18,357 nucleotides of DNA from UBA12026 sp035291405 (GTDB lineage Bacteria > Patescibacteriota > Microgenomatia > UBA8517): NCBI GenBank assembly GCA_035291405.1, contig DATDSD010000008.1:1-18357 (forward strand). The letters run 5' to 3'. The number at the start of each line of letters is the position of its first letter. Position 1 is the first letter of the stretch. The position numbers and the translations under genes were made by a program. Below, in pieces: positions 1-7,139 of the stretch. The notes below the pieces were generated by a model that ran no database searches, had not been told where the DNA came from, and saw nothing but the letters and a program-made list of their open reading frames with translations.

Positions 1-2
1 TT

Positions 3-37
3 CATGGACAGTTGTTATTACTTTGACTTTGTCCATG
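3..37. repeat. 8-bp inverted repeat upstream of the PBP2 gene
   Basis: Perfect 8-bp arms, CATGGACA at 3-10 and TGTCCATG at 30-37, are separated by 19 nt. The arms could form a hairpin in the transcript entering from upstream, but no clean T-run follows, so a classical intrinsic terminator is not supported. The frame starting at base 2 reads 12 mostly hydrophobic residues to a TAG at 38-40. That could be the tail of an upstream membrane protein (an MreD-like protein often precedes PBP2), but it is far too short to identify. Confidence 0.35.
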
Positions 38-82
38 TAGATTTATGCATTATTTTAATTAAACTCAATAAGTTGAATTATT

Positions 83-91
83 TGATATTAT
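83..91 (+). promoter_or_regulatory. Extended -10 promoter of the PBP2 gene
   Basis: TGA-TATTAT (83-91) is an extended -10 element whose last base lies 6 nt before the ATG at 98. Transcription should start at or within a base or two of the start codon. No good -35 box is seen at the usual distance, as is common for extended -10 promoters. Confidence 0.5.
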
Positions 92-97
92 AGTGAT

Positions 98-1582
98 ATG
101 CAAACATTAGCAACTTCTAATAAAGGAGAGTCTTGGTTTTCTTGGTTTTTAAGAGGGGTTTTAATTTTAGGGTTTTTAATTCTAGTAGGAAGACTTGTTG
201 AACTTCAAATTATTAAAGGAGACTACTACAGAAAATTATCCGAGGGAAATAGAATTGAAAGGATTAAGATTCCTGCAACACGTGGAAAAATTTCGGCCCG
301 TGGCGGAGAAGTTTTAGATGGTTCTGATTTTTCTCATATTACTGGATATCTTGCTGAAACTAATGAAGAGGAGGTTGGTAAGATTGACCCAAATTGTATT
401 GAAAAAGGACCTTATAAGTTGGGTCAAATTGTTGGGAGGAGTGGACTTAATGAAAAATATAATTGTATCTTAACTGGAACTGATGGTGAGGAACTAATTG
501 AAGTTAATAGTTTAGGTGAAAAGATAAGAGTGATCGGAGCCAAAGCTCCCATCGCAGGAAGCGACGTAAAAACCAATATTGATTTCAAATTACAAAAGGT
601 AATTGCTAAAAGTATGGAAGGCAAATTAGGTTCAGTTATAGCGACAGATAAAAAAGGACATGTTTTAGCTCTTTTTTCATCACCTAGTTATGATCCTAAC
701 GATATCAAGTCTTCACTTAATAATCCTGACTTACCGCTTTTCAATCGAGCAGTTGGTGGCCTTTATCATCCAGGCTCAATTTTTAAGCCACTGGTGACAA
801 TTGCAGCTTTGGAAGAAGAAAAGATTGACAGTAATTTTAGGTACAATGATACTGGGGTTGTCACAGTTGAATCAATGTATGGAAACTACTCATACACAAA
901 TTGGTACTTTACTCAGTATGGTGGACGTGAGGGTGAGATTGATGTAACCCGCGCTCTCGCCCGCTCAACCGATACTTTTTTTTACAAAATTGGAGAGTTT
1001 GTAGGAATTAATGACTTGGTTGAATGGATGAAAAAGTTTGGTCTTACAAAATTAACAGATATTGATATTCCCGGCGAGATAATGTCTCTCGTTCCATCAC
1101 CTGATTGGAAAGAAAAGACAAAAAATGAAAAGTGGTTTTTAGGAAACACTTACCATTTTTCAATAGGCCAAGGAGATTTGGCCTTAACTCCGGTCGGAAT
1201 TCACAGGGCTGATTTGACAGTCTTAAATGGAGGAAAACTTTGTAGTTTAAAAATTGTTGGTGATACAAAATGTGTTAATTTAAAACTAAAACCTGAAAAT
1301 CTAAAATTGGTTAATGATGGAATGCAAAAAGTATGTGAAGAAGGCGGAACCGGATATACATTTTTCGACTGGAAAGCAAAACATCTGGATTTGCAGTTGG
1401 GAGAAGTTTTTTGTAAAACCGGGACAGCGGAGACAAACGAAGACAATAAAACCCATGCTTGGTTTATTGCATCACTTGATGACTTGACCTTAACTGTAAT
1501 GGTGGAAAAGTCAGGAGAAGGAAGCAAAGTTGCAGGCCCAATTGCAAGAAGTATTTTTGATGATTACTTTGGGACAAAATAA
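98..1582 (+). CDS. mrdA: Penicillin-binding protein 2-type peptidoglycan transpeptidase
   Basis: This is a class B penicillin-binding protein that cross-links peptidoglycan, anchored in the membrane with its catalytic domain outside. One N-terminal membrane segment spans residues ~15-33. It is followed by a short dimerisation region containing the R-G-x-I-x-x-R-G motif near residues 62-69. Transpeptidase motifs are SxxK at S227-I-F-K230, SxD at S290-T-D292 (PBP2 enzymes often have D where PBP3 has N) and KTG at 440-442; GQGDLALTP near 358-366 is also PBP2-like. At 494 aa it is clearly shorter than E. coli PBP2 (about 630 aa), mostly in the N-terminal half. The start is supported by a -10 box 6 nt upstream. 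PBP2 rather than FtsI is my preferred reading, but the two families are close. The gene is followed after 11 nt by dprA. Confidence 0.88.
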   Translation: MQTLATSNKGESWFSWFLRGVLILGFLILVGRLVELQIIKGDYYRKLSEGNRIERIKIPATRGKISARGGEVLDGSDFSHITGYLAETNEEEVGKIDPNCIEKGPYKLGQIVGRSGLNEKYNCILTGTDGEELIEVNSLGEKIRVIGAKAPIAGSDVKTNIDFKLQKVIAKSMEGKLGSVIATDKKGHVLALFSSPSYDPNDIKSSLNNPDLPLFNRAVGGLYHPGSIFKPLVTIAALEEEKIDSNFRYNDTGVVTVESMYGNYSYTNWYFTQYGGREGEIDVTRALARSTDTFFYKIGEFVGINDLVEWMKKFGLTKLTDIDIPGEIMSLVPSPDWKEKTKNEKWFLGNTYHFSIGQGDLALTPVGIHRADLTVLNGGKLCSLKIVGDTKCVNLKLKPENLKLVNDGMQKVCEEGGTGYTFFDWKAKHLDLQLGEVFCKTGTAETNEDNKTHAWFIASLDDLTLTVMVEKSGEGSKVAGPIARSIFDDYFGTK

Positions 1583-1593
1583 ATTTTATTTTC

Positions 1594-2157
1594 ATGAACG
1601 ATATTTATGTTTTAGGGAAATTATTAAAAAAAGATAGAAGGGCTATTGCCGTTGTTGGGACAAGAATGCCAAGTGGAAGAGGAAAAGAATTAACAATAAA
1701 ATTTGTTAAAGAACTTGTTAAAGATAAATTTACGATTGTTTCGGGTCTTGCAAGAGGAATTGATACTATTGCTCACGAGACAGCATTGAAGTGTGGTGGC
1801 AGAACGATTGCTGTATTAGGGTCGGGACTTGATATTATCTATCCTCCTGAAAATCGTTTGCTTGCGGAAGCGATCGTAAAAAATGGGGCACTGGTTTCTG
1901 GTTTTCCATATGGTACAAAACCTGAGGGAAAGAATTTTTTAGCAAGGAATCAATTAATTGTTAAATTATCTCATGCCGTTTTAGTTATTGAAGGAATGAA
2001 AAGATCTGGTACAATCTCCACCGCGAATCATGCTGGAAATGAAGGAACAGAAGTTTTTGCAATAGCCGGCAGTGAGGCAACTGATTATTTAATTGAAAAT
2101 GGAGCAACTGCTGTACAAAAGGCTAAAGAGATTGTAGATTATTTAGATAACATATGA
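1594..2157 (+). CDS. dprA: DNA-processing protein DprA (Smf), Rossmann core only
   Basis: DprA binds incoming single-stranded DNA and loads RecA during transformation. Visible family motifs are VGTRMPSGRG (21-30), SGLARGID (50-57) with the following AHE, VLGSGLD-IIYPPEN (74-87), FPYGTKPEG (104-112) and the region around RNQLIVKLS (118-126) and GT-STA (139-144). The protein is only 187 aa, against roughly 280-370 aa for well-studied DprAs. It therefore lacks the N-terminal helical domain and the C-terminal winged helix and consists of the Rossmann-like core. The ATG lies 11 nt after the PBP2 stop without a Shine-Dalgarno sequence, and its last 4 nt overlap topA (ATGA). A dprA-topA pair is common in bacteria. 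A LOG-type Rossmann protein is the alternative, but the RNQ-LS and FP-G motifs favour DprA. Confidence 0.88.
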   Translation: MNDIYVLGKLLKKDRRAIAVVGTRMPSGRGKELTIKFVKELVKDKFTIVSGLARGIDTIAHETALKCGGRTIAVLGSGLDIIYPPENRLLAEAIVKNGALVSGFPYGTKPEGKNFLARNQLIVKLSHAVLVIEGMKRSGTISTANHAGNEGTEVFAIAGSEATDYLIENGATAVQKAKEIVDYLDNI

Positions 2158-4067
2158 AATTAATTATTGTTGAGTCGCCGACAAAAGCTACCACATTATC
2201 CAAATTTTTGGGTAGTGATTATAGTGTTGATTCTACAAGGGGTCACATTAAAGACTTACCCAAAAGTAAGTTAAGTATTGATTTAAAAAACAATTTCAAG
2301 CCCGATTATCAAGAGATTGAAAAGAAAAAGGCTGTAATTAAAGCATTAAAATCTAAAGCTAAAAAGGCCAAAGAAGTCTATATTGCAACTGATCCGGACA
2401 GAGAGGGAGAAGCAATTGCAAAACATGTTGAGGACATTTTAGATACTAAAGCAACTGTTTCCAGAATTACTTTCCATGAAATTACAAAAAAAGCAGTTGA
2501 AGAAGCTATAGCAAAGCCTTCTAAGGTAAATAAAAATTTAGTTGATGCTCAAATTTCAAGAAGAGTATTGGATAGGTTAGTGGGTTATAAACTTTCCCCT
2601 CTTCTTTGGAAAAAGGTCAGACGTGGTCTATCAGCCGGCAGAGTTCAATCAGTTGCAGTTAGGTTAATTGTTGATAGAGAAAACGAGATTAAGGCCTTTA
2701 AACCTGAAGAATATTGGGAAATATTTGCTAAACTTTTAACGAATGATAATAAAGATTTTGTAGTTACTCTAGTTAAAGAGAAAGTAGAAAACAAAAAAAC
2801 TGCTGATGAAATATTGACGACCCTTGAAAAAGCCGATTACAAGGTAGCCAATGTTAATAAAAAGGAAGTTAGGAAAAGCCCTTATCCTCCTTTTACCACA
2901 TCAACTTTAACTCAGGCTGGAGCCAGACTTTTTGGTTGGAGTGCCAAAAAGACAATGAGTGTTGCTCAAAGACTTTATGAAGAAGGTTTAATTACTTACC
3001 ACAGAACCGATTCATTAAATTTATCTTTTGATGCAGTTAACTTGGCAAGAGTTTTTATAGAAAAAGAATATGGTAAAAATTATCTTCCTGAAAAACCCCA
3101 TTTTTATAAAACTCATAGTAAATCCGCACAGGAAGCACATGAGGCCATTAGACCGACAGATTCTACACAAGACTTATCTACAATTAGTGCGGAACAAGGA
3201 GCTCAGAAATTGCATAGTCTTATAAGAAGAAGATTTTTGGCAAGTCAAATGAATCCTGCTGTTTATGATGAAACCACAATTGATGTTTCAGCAGACAATT
3301 ATCTTCTTAGAGCTTCAGGACAAATAATGAAGTTTGACGGTTGGAGAAAACTTTTTCCAATTGATTCTGAAATTGTAATATTACCTGAAGTTGCAAAAGA
3401 TGAAGAACTTAAGAAAGAAAAAGTTTGGTCAGAACAAAAATTTACAATGCCACCGGCAAGATATAATGAAGCATCTTTAATTAAGACATTGGAAAAATTG
3501 GGAATAGGTAGACCTTCAACTTATGCTCCAATTATTTCAACTATTCAAATTAGAAGTTATGTAGAAAAACAGGATAAAGTTTTTGTTCCCACAACAATAG
3601 GTTTTGCTGTAACCGAGTTCTTGGTTAAAAATTTCCCGGTAGAACTTGATTTTGGTTTTACTGCAGAGATGGAAGAGGATTTGGATAAAATTGCAGATGG
3701 CAAAATAAAATGGGAAACAGAAATGAAAAAATTCTGGACTCCATTTGAGAAGAAGTTAAAAAGTGTTGAGAAAGATGCAAAAAGAGTAAAGATAGAAACA
3801 GAAAAGCTAGGTAAAAAATGTCCAGACTGTAAAGATGGAGAACTTGTTATAAGAGTTGGAAGATTTGGAAAATTTATAAGTTGTTCTACTTTTCCGGATT
3901 GTGAACACACAGAAAAATATCTGGAAAAAGTAGGTGTTAAATGTCCTGATTGTAAAGAAGGAGATGTAATCGTTAAAAAGAGCAGGAAAGGAAAATTCTA
4001 TGGTTGTAGTAGATATCCAGATTGCAAATTTGCTTCGTGGAAACTTCCAAAGAAAGAAGAAAAATAA
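2154..4067 (+). CDS. topA: DNA topoisomerase I (type IA)
   Basis: This enzyme relaxes negative supercoils by transient single-strand cleavage. The TOPRIM domain starts the protein, with E7 in IVESPTKA and the metal-binding D80-x-D82-R83-E84. GLSAGRVQSVAVRLI (158-172) is the conserved core segment. The catalytic tyrosine is Y282 in LITYHRTDS; many homologues have M rather than H after the Tyr. HEAIRPTD (329-336) and IGRPSTYA (451-458) are further signature segments. Two C-terminal zinc ribbons have cysteines at 556/559/577/583 and 597/600/618/624, followed by a short lysine-rich tail. At 637 aa it is shorter than E. coli TopA (865 aa) but has a complete catalytic core. Its ATG overlaps the dprA stop, which suggests translational coupling. 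Confidence 0.97.
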   Translation: MKLIIVESPTKATTLSKFLGSDYSVDSTRGHIKDLPKSKLSIDLKNNFKPDYQEIEKKKAVIKALKSKAKKAKEVYIATDPDREGEAIAKHVEDILDTKATVSRITFHEITKKAVEEAIAKPSKVNKNLVDAQISRRVLDRLVGYKLSPLLWKKVRRGLSAGRVQSVAVRLIVDRENEIKAFKPEEYWEIFAKLLTNDNKDFVVTLVKEKVENKKTADEILTTLEKADYKVANVNKKEVRKSPYPPFTTSTLTQAGARLFGWSAKKTMSVAQRLYEEGLITYHRTDSLNLSFDAVNLARVFIEKEYGKNYLPEKPHFYKTHSKSAQEAHEAIRPTDSTQDLSTISAEQGAQKLHSLIRRRFLASQMNPAVYDETTIDVSADNYLLRASGQIMKFDGWRKLFPIDSEIVILPEVAKDEELKKEKVWSEQKFTMPPARYNEASLIKTLEKLGIGRPSTYAPIISTIQIRSYVEKQDKVFVPTTIGFAVTEFLVKNFPVELDFGFTAEMEEDLDKIADGKIKWETEMKKFWTPFEKKLKSVEKDAKRVKIETEKLGKKCPDCKDGELVIRVGRFGKFISCSTFPDCEHTEKYLEKVGVKCPDCKEGDVIVKKSRKGKFYGCSRYPDCKFASWKLPKKEEK

Positions 4068-4081
4068 ATTACAATTTATTT
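4062..4081. repeat. 9-bp all-A/T inverted repeat over the topA stop codon
   Basis: AAATAAATT (4062-4070) and AATTTATTT (4073-4081) are perfect inverse complements separated by AC, and the topA TAA (4065-4067) lies in the left arm. The stem has no G or C and no T-run follows, so termination is doubtful. Confidence 0.4.
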
Positions 4082-4093
4082 ACACTTTCCATA

Positions 4094-4122
4094 TTGACAT
4101 AAATCTTTGTTACTGATAAAAA
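4094..4122 (+). promoter_or_regulatory. Promoter of the dCTP deaminase gene
   Basis: A perfect -35 TTGACA (4094-4099), a 17-nt spacer and TAAAAA (4117-4122) preceded by TGa (extended -10) lead to the ATG at 4132 after 9 nt. The leader should be 0-3 nt long. This is the strongest promoter match in the window and heads the dTMP/folate island. Confidence 0.65.
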
Positions 4123-4131
4123 ACAATAGTC

Positions 4132-4749
4132 ATGATTTCAACAAATTCTTATCTACTTCAAAATGTTCATGGTACTCTTCCTGACTGGGCGATTAAAGAA
4201 TATATAAAATCTGGAAAAATAAAAATCGGTAATATGAGTAAAAATTGGGAAAAAGATATTGACCAAGTTTCAATGGACTTTCATCTTGGTAAAAGAATCC
4301 TTATTCCTACCATGGGAAGAGATGTTGTTATTGATATAAGACTGGGGGTTAATAAAGAAATGTATAAAGAAATAAATCTAAAAGTTGGAGATCCTATTAC
4401 AATTAGACCTGGTCAATTTTTTATTGGTGAAACTTTAGAAATTTTAACATTGCCTGATGATATTATTGGAAGATTAGAAGGAAAAAGTAGTTTTGCAAGA
4501 CTTGGGGTAGTTATTCATCAGACATCAGCCAGATTTGATCCTGGGTGGAATGGCCCAGCCGCTTTAGAGTTAAGAAATAATAGCGACAATGATGTTGTTA
4601 TCTATTGTGGTGACAAAATTTGTGCATTTTCTTTTGAGAGACTTTCTTTCCCGGTTGAAAACACCTATAGCCGAACAACACCACGTTATCATGGGAACAA
4701 AGTGTTACACAGTCAAGTAAACAATGACAATCAAAAAACCAACAATTAA
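4132..4749 (+). CDS. dcd: dCTP deaminase
   Basis: This enzyme converts dCTP to dUTP, feeding the dUTPase encoded directly downstream. Family signature: EGKSSFARLGV (116-126), H129-x-T131, FDPGWNGPAALELRN (135-149), with E146 as the expected catalytic glutamate. The 205-aa length slightly exceeds the usual 170-195 aa because of about 14 extra N-terminal residues and a hydrophilic tail. The ATG is supported by a well-placed promoter 9 nt upstream, and no Met occurs closer to the conserved start of the family. Its end overlaps dut by 26 nt. Some relatives are bifunctional dCTP deaminase/dUTPases. A separate dUTPase next door makes the single-activity deaminase more likely, though sequence alone does not settle this. 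Confidence 0.92.
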   Translation: MISTNSYLLQNVHGTLPDWAIKEYIKSGKIKIGNMSKNWEKDIDQVSMDFHLGKRILIPTMGRDVVIDIRLGVNKEMYKEINLKVGDPITIRPGQFFIGETLEILTLPDDIIGRLEGKSSFARLGVVIHQTSARFDPGWNGPAALELRNNSDNDVVIYCGDKICAFSFERLSFPVENTYSRTTPRYHGNKVLHSQVNNDNQKTNN

Positions 4750-5164
4750 ATTTGTCTTCTTAGAAAGAAATGCAAAACTTCCAAACTATGCCCACGATGA
4801 CGATGCTGGTTTTGATATTTATTCAAATGAATTAGTTGTTTTAAAAAAGGGCGAATATAAAGCAATTTCTACGGGAATTTCGTCAGAAATTCCAAAAGGC
4901 TTTTTTGTTTCCTTCCGAGATAAAAGCGGATTAGCTTTTAATTTTGGATTACATGTTATGGGTGGTGTAATTGATGCGGGTTATAGGGGTGAATGGAAGG
5001 TTATAATGGTTAATTTAGGAAAAAAAAGTTACAAATTTGAGAAAGGTGACAAAGTTGCTCAAGGTATTTTACAAATAGTACCTCATGCAAACATTATTAA
5101 ATCAAAAAAACTTACTAATAGTGAAAGGGGAAAAGGTGGATTTGGAAGTACAGGTAAAAAATGA
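4724..5164 (+). CDS. dut: dUTP diphosphatase (trimeric dUTPase)
   Basis: It hydrolyses dUTP to dUMP and pyrophosphate, keeping uracil out of DNA and supplying thymidylate synthase. All five dUTPase motifs are present in order: DAGFDIYS (27-34), DKSGLAFNFG (66-75; the usual R-S-G-L-A appears as K-S-G-L-A), GGVIDAGYRGEW (80-91), KGDKVAQ (107-113) and the P-loop-like RGKGGFGSTG at the C-terminus. The 146-aa length is normal for the trimeric family. The gene starts inside the last 26 nt of dcd, and its stop overlaps the thyA start (ATGA), so dcd, dut and thyA are probably translated as a coupled set. Confidence 0.96.
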   Translation: MTIKKPTIKFVFLERNAKLPNYAHDDDAGFDIYSNELVVLKKGEYKAISTGISSEIPKGFFVSFRDKSGLAFNFGLHVMGGVIDAGYRGEWKVIMVNLGKKSYKFEKGDKVAQGILQIVPHANIIKSKKLTNSERGKGGFGSTGKK

Positions 5165-6153
5165 CAAAAAGGCATCCGGAGTATCAATATTTAGATTTAT
5201 TAAGAGAACTTGTTGAACACGGTGTGGCCCAAACAGATAAAGGTACCGGAGTTAAAACATATAGTAAGTTTGGCGCACAGATTAGGTTTGATTTAGCTGA
5301 AGGATTCCCACTTTTAACAACCAAAAAAGTTTGGTGGAAGGGTGTAGTTGCTGAACTATACTGGTTCTTATCTGGTCAAACAAATATAAAATATTTGGTT
5401 GATAACGATGTACATATCTGGGACGACTACCCTTATAAAATATATAAGGAGAAGATGTCTAAGGGAAAAGTTCCCGAACTTACCAAAGAGGAATTTATTG
5501 AAAAAATTAAAAAAGACAAAAAGTATGCGTCAAAATTTGGAGAACTACCACGTGTTTACGGTGAGATGTGGAGAAGGTGGCCTACTAAGAAAGGAAGAAC
5601 AATTGATCAGGTCAAATGGGTATTAAAAGAAGTTAAAGCTGATCCAGATGCTCACAATTTAATTGTAAATTCCTGGAATCCTGAATATCTATACGGTATG
5701 GCACTTCCCGATGAAGCTTCAAGATTTCCGATTTGTCATAATATGTATCAATTAAATGTTAAAAGTGGCAGGCTTTGTTTACATCTTTATCAACGGAGTG
5801 CAGATATTTTTCTTGGTGTTCCATTTAATATAGCAAGTTATGCACTTTTGACAGTAATACTTGCAAAATTAACAGGATATAAACCGGGTGAGTTTATTCA
5901 TACATTTGGAGATGTACATATTTACGAAAATCATTTTGCTGCAGCTAAAGAGCAACTTGCAAGAAAACCTAAAAAATTTCCAGTTGTAAAAATCGATAAT
6001 AAAGTGAAAACAGTTGACGGATTTAGACCAAAGCATGCTATTTTAATAGGTTATGATCCACATCCACCTATAAAGGCAGAGTTAACTGTTTCAGGTGGAT
6101 TTTTTGCAAAGGATGCAAAACCTAAAGATATCAAAAAGAAAAAAAGTAAATGA
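5161..6153 (+). CDS. thyA: Thymidylate synthase (ThyA)
   Basis: It methylates dUMP to dTMP with 5,10-methylene-tetrahydrofolate, releasing dihydrofolate. The active-site cysteine is C192 in RFPICHNMYQ. The dUMP-binding region LYQRSADIFLGVPFNIA (209-225), GDVHIYENH (250-258) and the C-terminal YDPHPPIKAELTV segment are all present. An insert at about residues 91-130 before RVYGEMWRRW resembles the insertion of the longer Gram-positive-type enzymes. After the normal end of the family (near V310) there are 20 extra, lysine-rich residues, which is unusual because the C-terminus of ThyA normally closes over the active site. The ATG overlaps the dut stop, and the TGA overlaps the folA ATG. Confidence 0.97.
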   Translation: MTKRHPEYQYLDLLRELVEHGVAQTDKGTGVKTYSKFGAQIRFDLAEGFPLLTTKKVWWKGVVAELYWFLSGQTNIKYLVDNDVHIWDDYPYKIYKEKMSKGKVPELTKEEFIEKIKKDKKYASKFGELPRVYGEMWRRWPTKKGRTIDQVKWVLKEVKADPDAHNLIVNSWNPEYLYGMALPDEASRFPICHNMYQLNVKSGRLCLHLYQRSADIFLGVPFNIASYALLTVILAKLTGYKPGEFIHTFGDVHIYENHFAAAKEQLARKPKKFPVVKIDNKVKTVDGFRPKHAILIGYDPHPPIKAELTVSGGFFAKDAKPKDIKKKKSK

Positions 6154-6665
6154 AATCTCCAAGAATTAGTATTATTGTGGCGACTGATGAAGAAAACGGT
6201 ATTGGCAAAGACAATAAAATTCCTTGGCATATTAAAAAAGATTTGGTAAGGCTTTCTTTAATGACACGAAGTAAAGTTGCTGTGGTTGGAGATAAGTCCT
6301 ATAACTCCATGGCAAGTTATTATGATATAAGTGGTCGTCCAATGCCGGCAAAGGAATACATAGTAGTTTCTTTTGATAAAAACTTCAAAAGCAAAAGAAA
6401 CAATACATTTGTTGCTAATTCTATACAAGGAGCATTAGATAGAATCAAAAAAAGTAAGGAAGATGAAGTTTTTGTAATAGGTGGAGCTAGCATCTACAAA
6501 CAAATGATTGAGTTTACTGACCGTCTTTACTTAACAATAGTTAAAGGAAAATTTAACTGTGATACTTTTTTCCCAGATTATTCAGATTTTAAAAAAGTAA
6601 TTTCATCGGAAGTGGATTCTGATGAGAATTATGTTTTTACTACTAAAATTTTTGAAAAGATTTAA
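6150..6665 (+). CDS. folA: Dihydrofolate reductase
   Basis: It reduces the dihydrofolate made by ThyA back to tetrahydrofolate with NADPH. Recognisable segments are IGKDNKIPWHIKKDL (18-32), with D31 at the position of the E. coli acid D27 (five residues after the Trp), SKVAVVGDKSYNSM carrying the cofactor-binding region, VFVIGGASIYKQM and FFPDY. The 171-aa length is typical. It starts within the thyA stop codon (ATGA overlap). The thyA-folA pair is a classic functional unit. The gene is followed by a 55-nt gap holding a new promoter. Confidence 0.95.
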   Translation: MKSPRISIIVATDEENGIGKDNKIPWHIKKDLVRLSLMTRSKVAVVGDKSYNSMASYYDISGRPMPAKEYIVVSFDKNFKSKRNNTFVANSIQGALDRIKKSKEDEVFVIGGASIYKQMIEFTDRLYLTIVKGKFNCDTFFPDYSDFKKVISSEVDSDENYVFTTKIFEKI

Positions 6666-6676
6666 AATAATTTTTC

Positions 6677-6688
6677 TTCTTGCAAGAA
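6677..6688. repeat. 12-bp perfect palindrome overlapping a -35 box
   Basis: TTCTTGCAAGAA is a perfect 12-bp palindrome whose centre contains the TTGCAA -35 box of the downstream gene. It could be an operator or simply a chance consequence of the -35 sequence. No T-run follows, so it is not a terminator. Confidence 0.4.
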
Positions 6689-6708
6689 AGCTTTAATTAG
6701 GATAAATT
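6680..6708 (+). promoter_or_regulatory. Promoter of the 133-aa unknown gene
   Basis: TTGCAA (6680-6685), a 17-nt spacer and TAAATT (6703-6708) are followed by 12 nt to the ATG at 6721, giving a leader of roughly 5 nt. The same -35 sequence, TTGCAA, with the same spacing is used by the minus-strand gene promoter at 14881-14853. Confidence 0.5.
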
Positions 6709-6720
6709 CAGCGGTTAAGA

Positions 6721-7122
6721 ATGAGACAAGAGATACAAAATAAAGGAGTACATACCGGAGAAATAATTTTAGAAGAGATCCAGGTAGGAGATTCAGTTGT
6801 CTTTCCAACTATTGGTGAAAGCGAAAAAGATAAAAAAATATTTACAGTAGGGTGGGAGCCCATAACAAGTTTAAATCGCGAAGCGGCAGAAGTCCAAATT
6901 ATGAGAGAACATCCGAGGTCTATTTTCAATGACAAGGGTGGGAGTTCGAGTGGTTTATTTCCAGAAAAACTGGGCCAATGGGAAATAGGATTTGGAGTTG
7001 TTTTAGAAACTCCTTTGGCTATGCCTCATGAGGAGTATGTAGTGGTTTTATGTCGATCCAGTAAGCAAAAATATACTTTGTTAAGATCAAGGGAAACAAG
7101 ACCATCAAATAGATTTAGCTAA
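6721..7122 (+). CDS. Hypothetical protein, 133 aa, inside the folate island
   Basis: I do not recognise this protein. It is soluble, with no signal peptide or membrane segment. The sequence alternates hydrophobic and polar residues with many G, V and T (for example GDSVVFPTIGES near 23-34 and WEIGFGVVLETPL near 87-99), which suggests a mostly beta fold. The last ~20 residues are basic and Ser/Arg-rich. There is one Cys, and I see no catalytic motif. It is bounded by folA and glyA, has its own promoter, and its TAA is followed directly by the glyA promoter. Codon use matches the neighbours and the frame is open over 133 codons, so it is very probably a real gene. A role in folate or nucleotide metabolism is only suggested by position. 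Confidence 0.75.
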   Translation: MRQEIQNKGVHTGEIILEEIQVGDSVVFPTIGESEKDKKIFTVGWEPITSLNREAAEVQIMREHPRSIFNDKGGSSSGLFPEKLGQWEIGFGVVLETPLAMPHEEYVVVLCRSSKQKYTLLRSRETRPSNRFS

Positions 7123-7127
7123 TGGTA

Positions 7128-7133
7128 TATAAT
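7128..7133 (+). promoter_or_regulatory. -10 box of glyA
   Basis: A consensus TATAAT ends 6 nt before the ATG at 7140, the same spacing as at mrdA, folD and proS. No convincing -35 box is visible. It lies just after the stop of the preceding gene and identifies 7140, not 7122, as the glyA start. Confidence 0.5.
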
Positions 7134-7139
7134 CTTCTA

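Noticed and set aside
1201..1527. 108-aa minus-strand ORF within the PBP2 gene
   Set aside because: Antisense shadow of the transpeptidase domain including its KTG motif.
3557..3910. 117-aa minus-strand ORF within topA
   Set aside because: It is the opposite frame of the well-supported zinc-ribbon region of topA; Ser/Phe-rich shadow composition and no promoter of its own.
5399..5626. 75-aa plus-strand ORF in another frame of thyA
   Set aside because: Overlaps conserved thyA codons and has no independent start signal.
7122..7139. GlyA start at 7122 (TAATG overlap with the preceding gene)
   Set aside because: The intervening TATAAT box and family N-termini favour the ATG at 7140.
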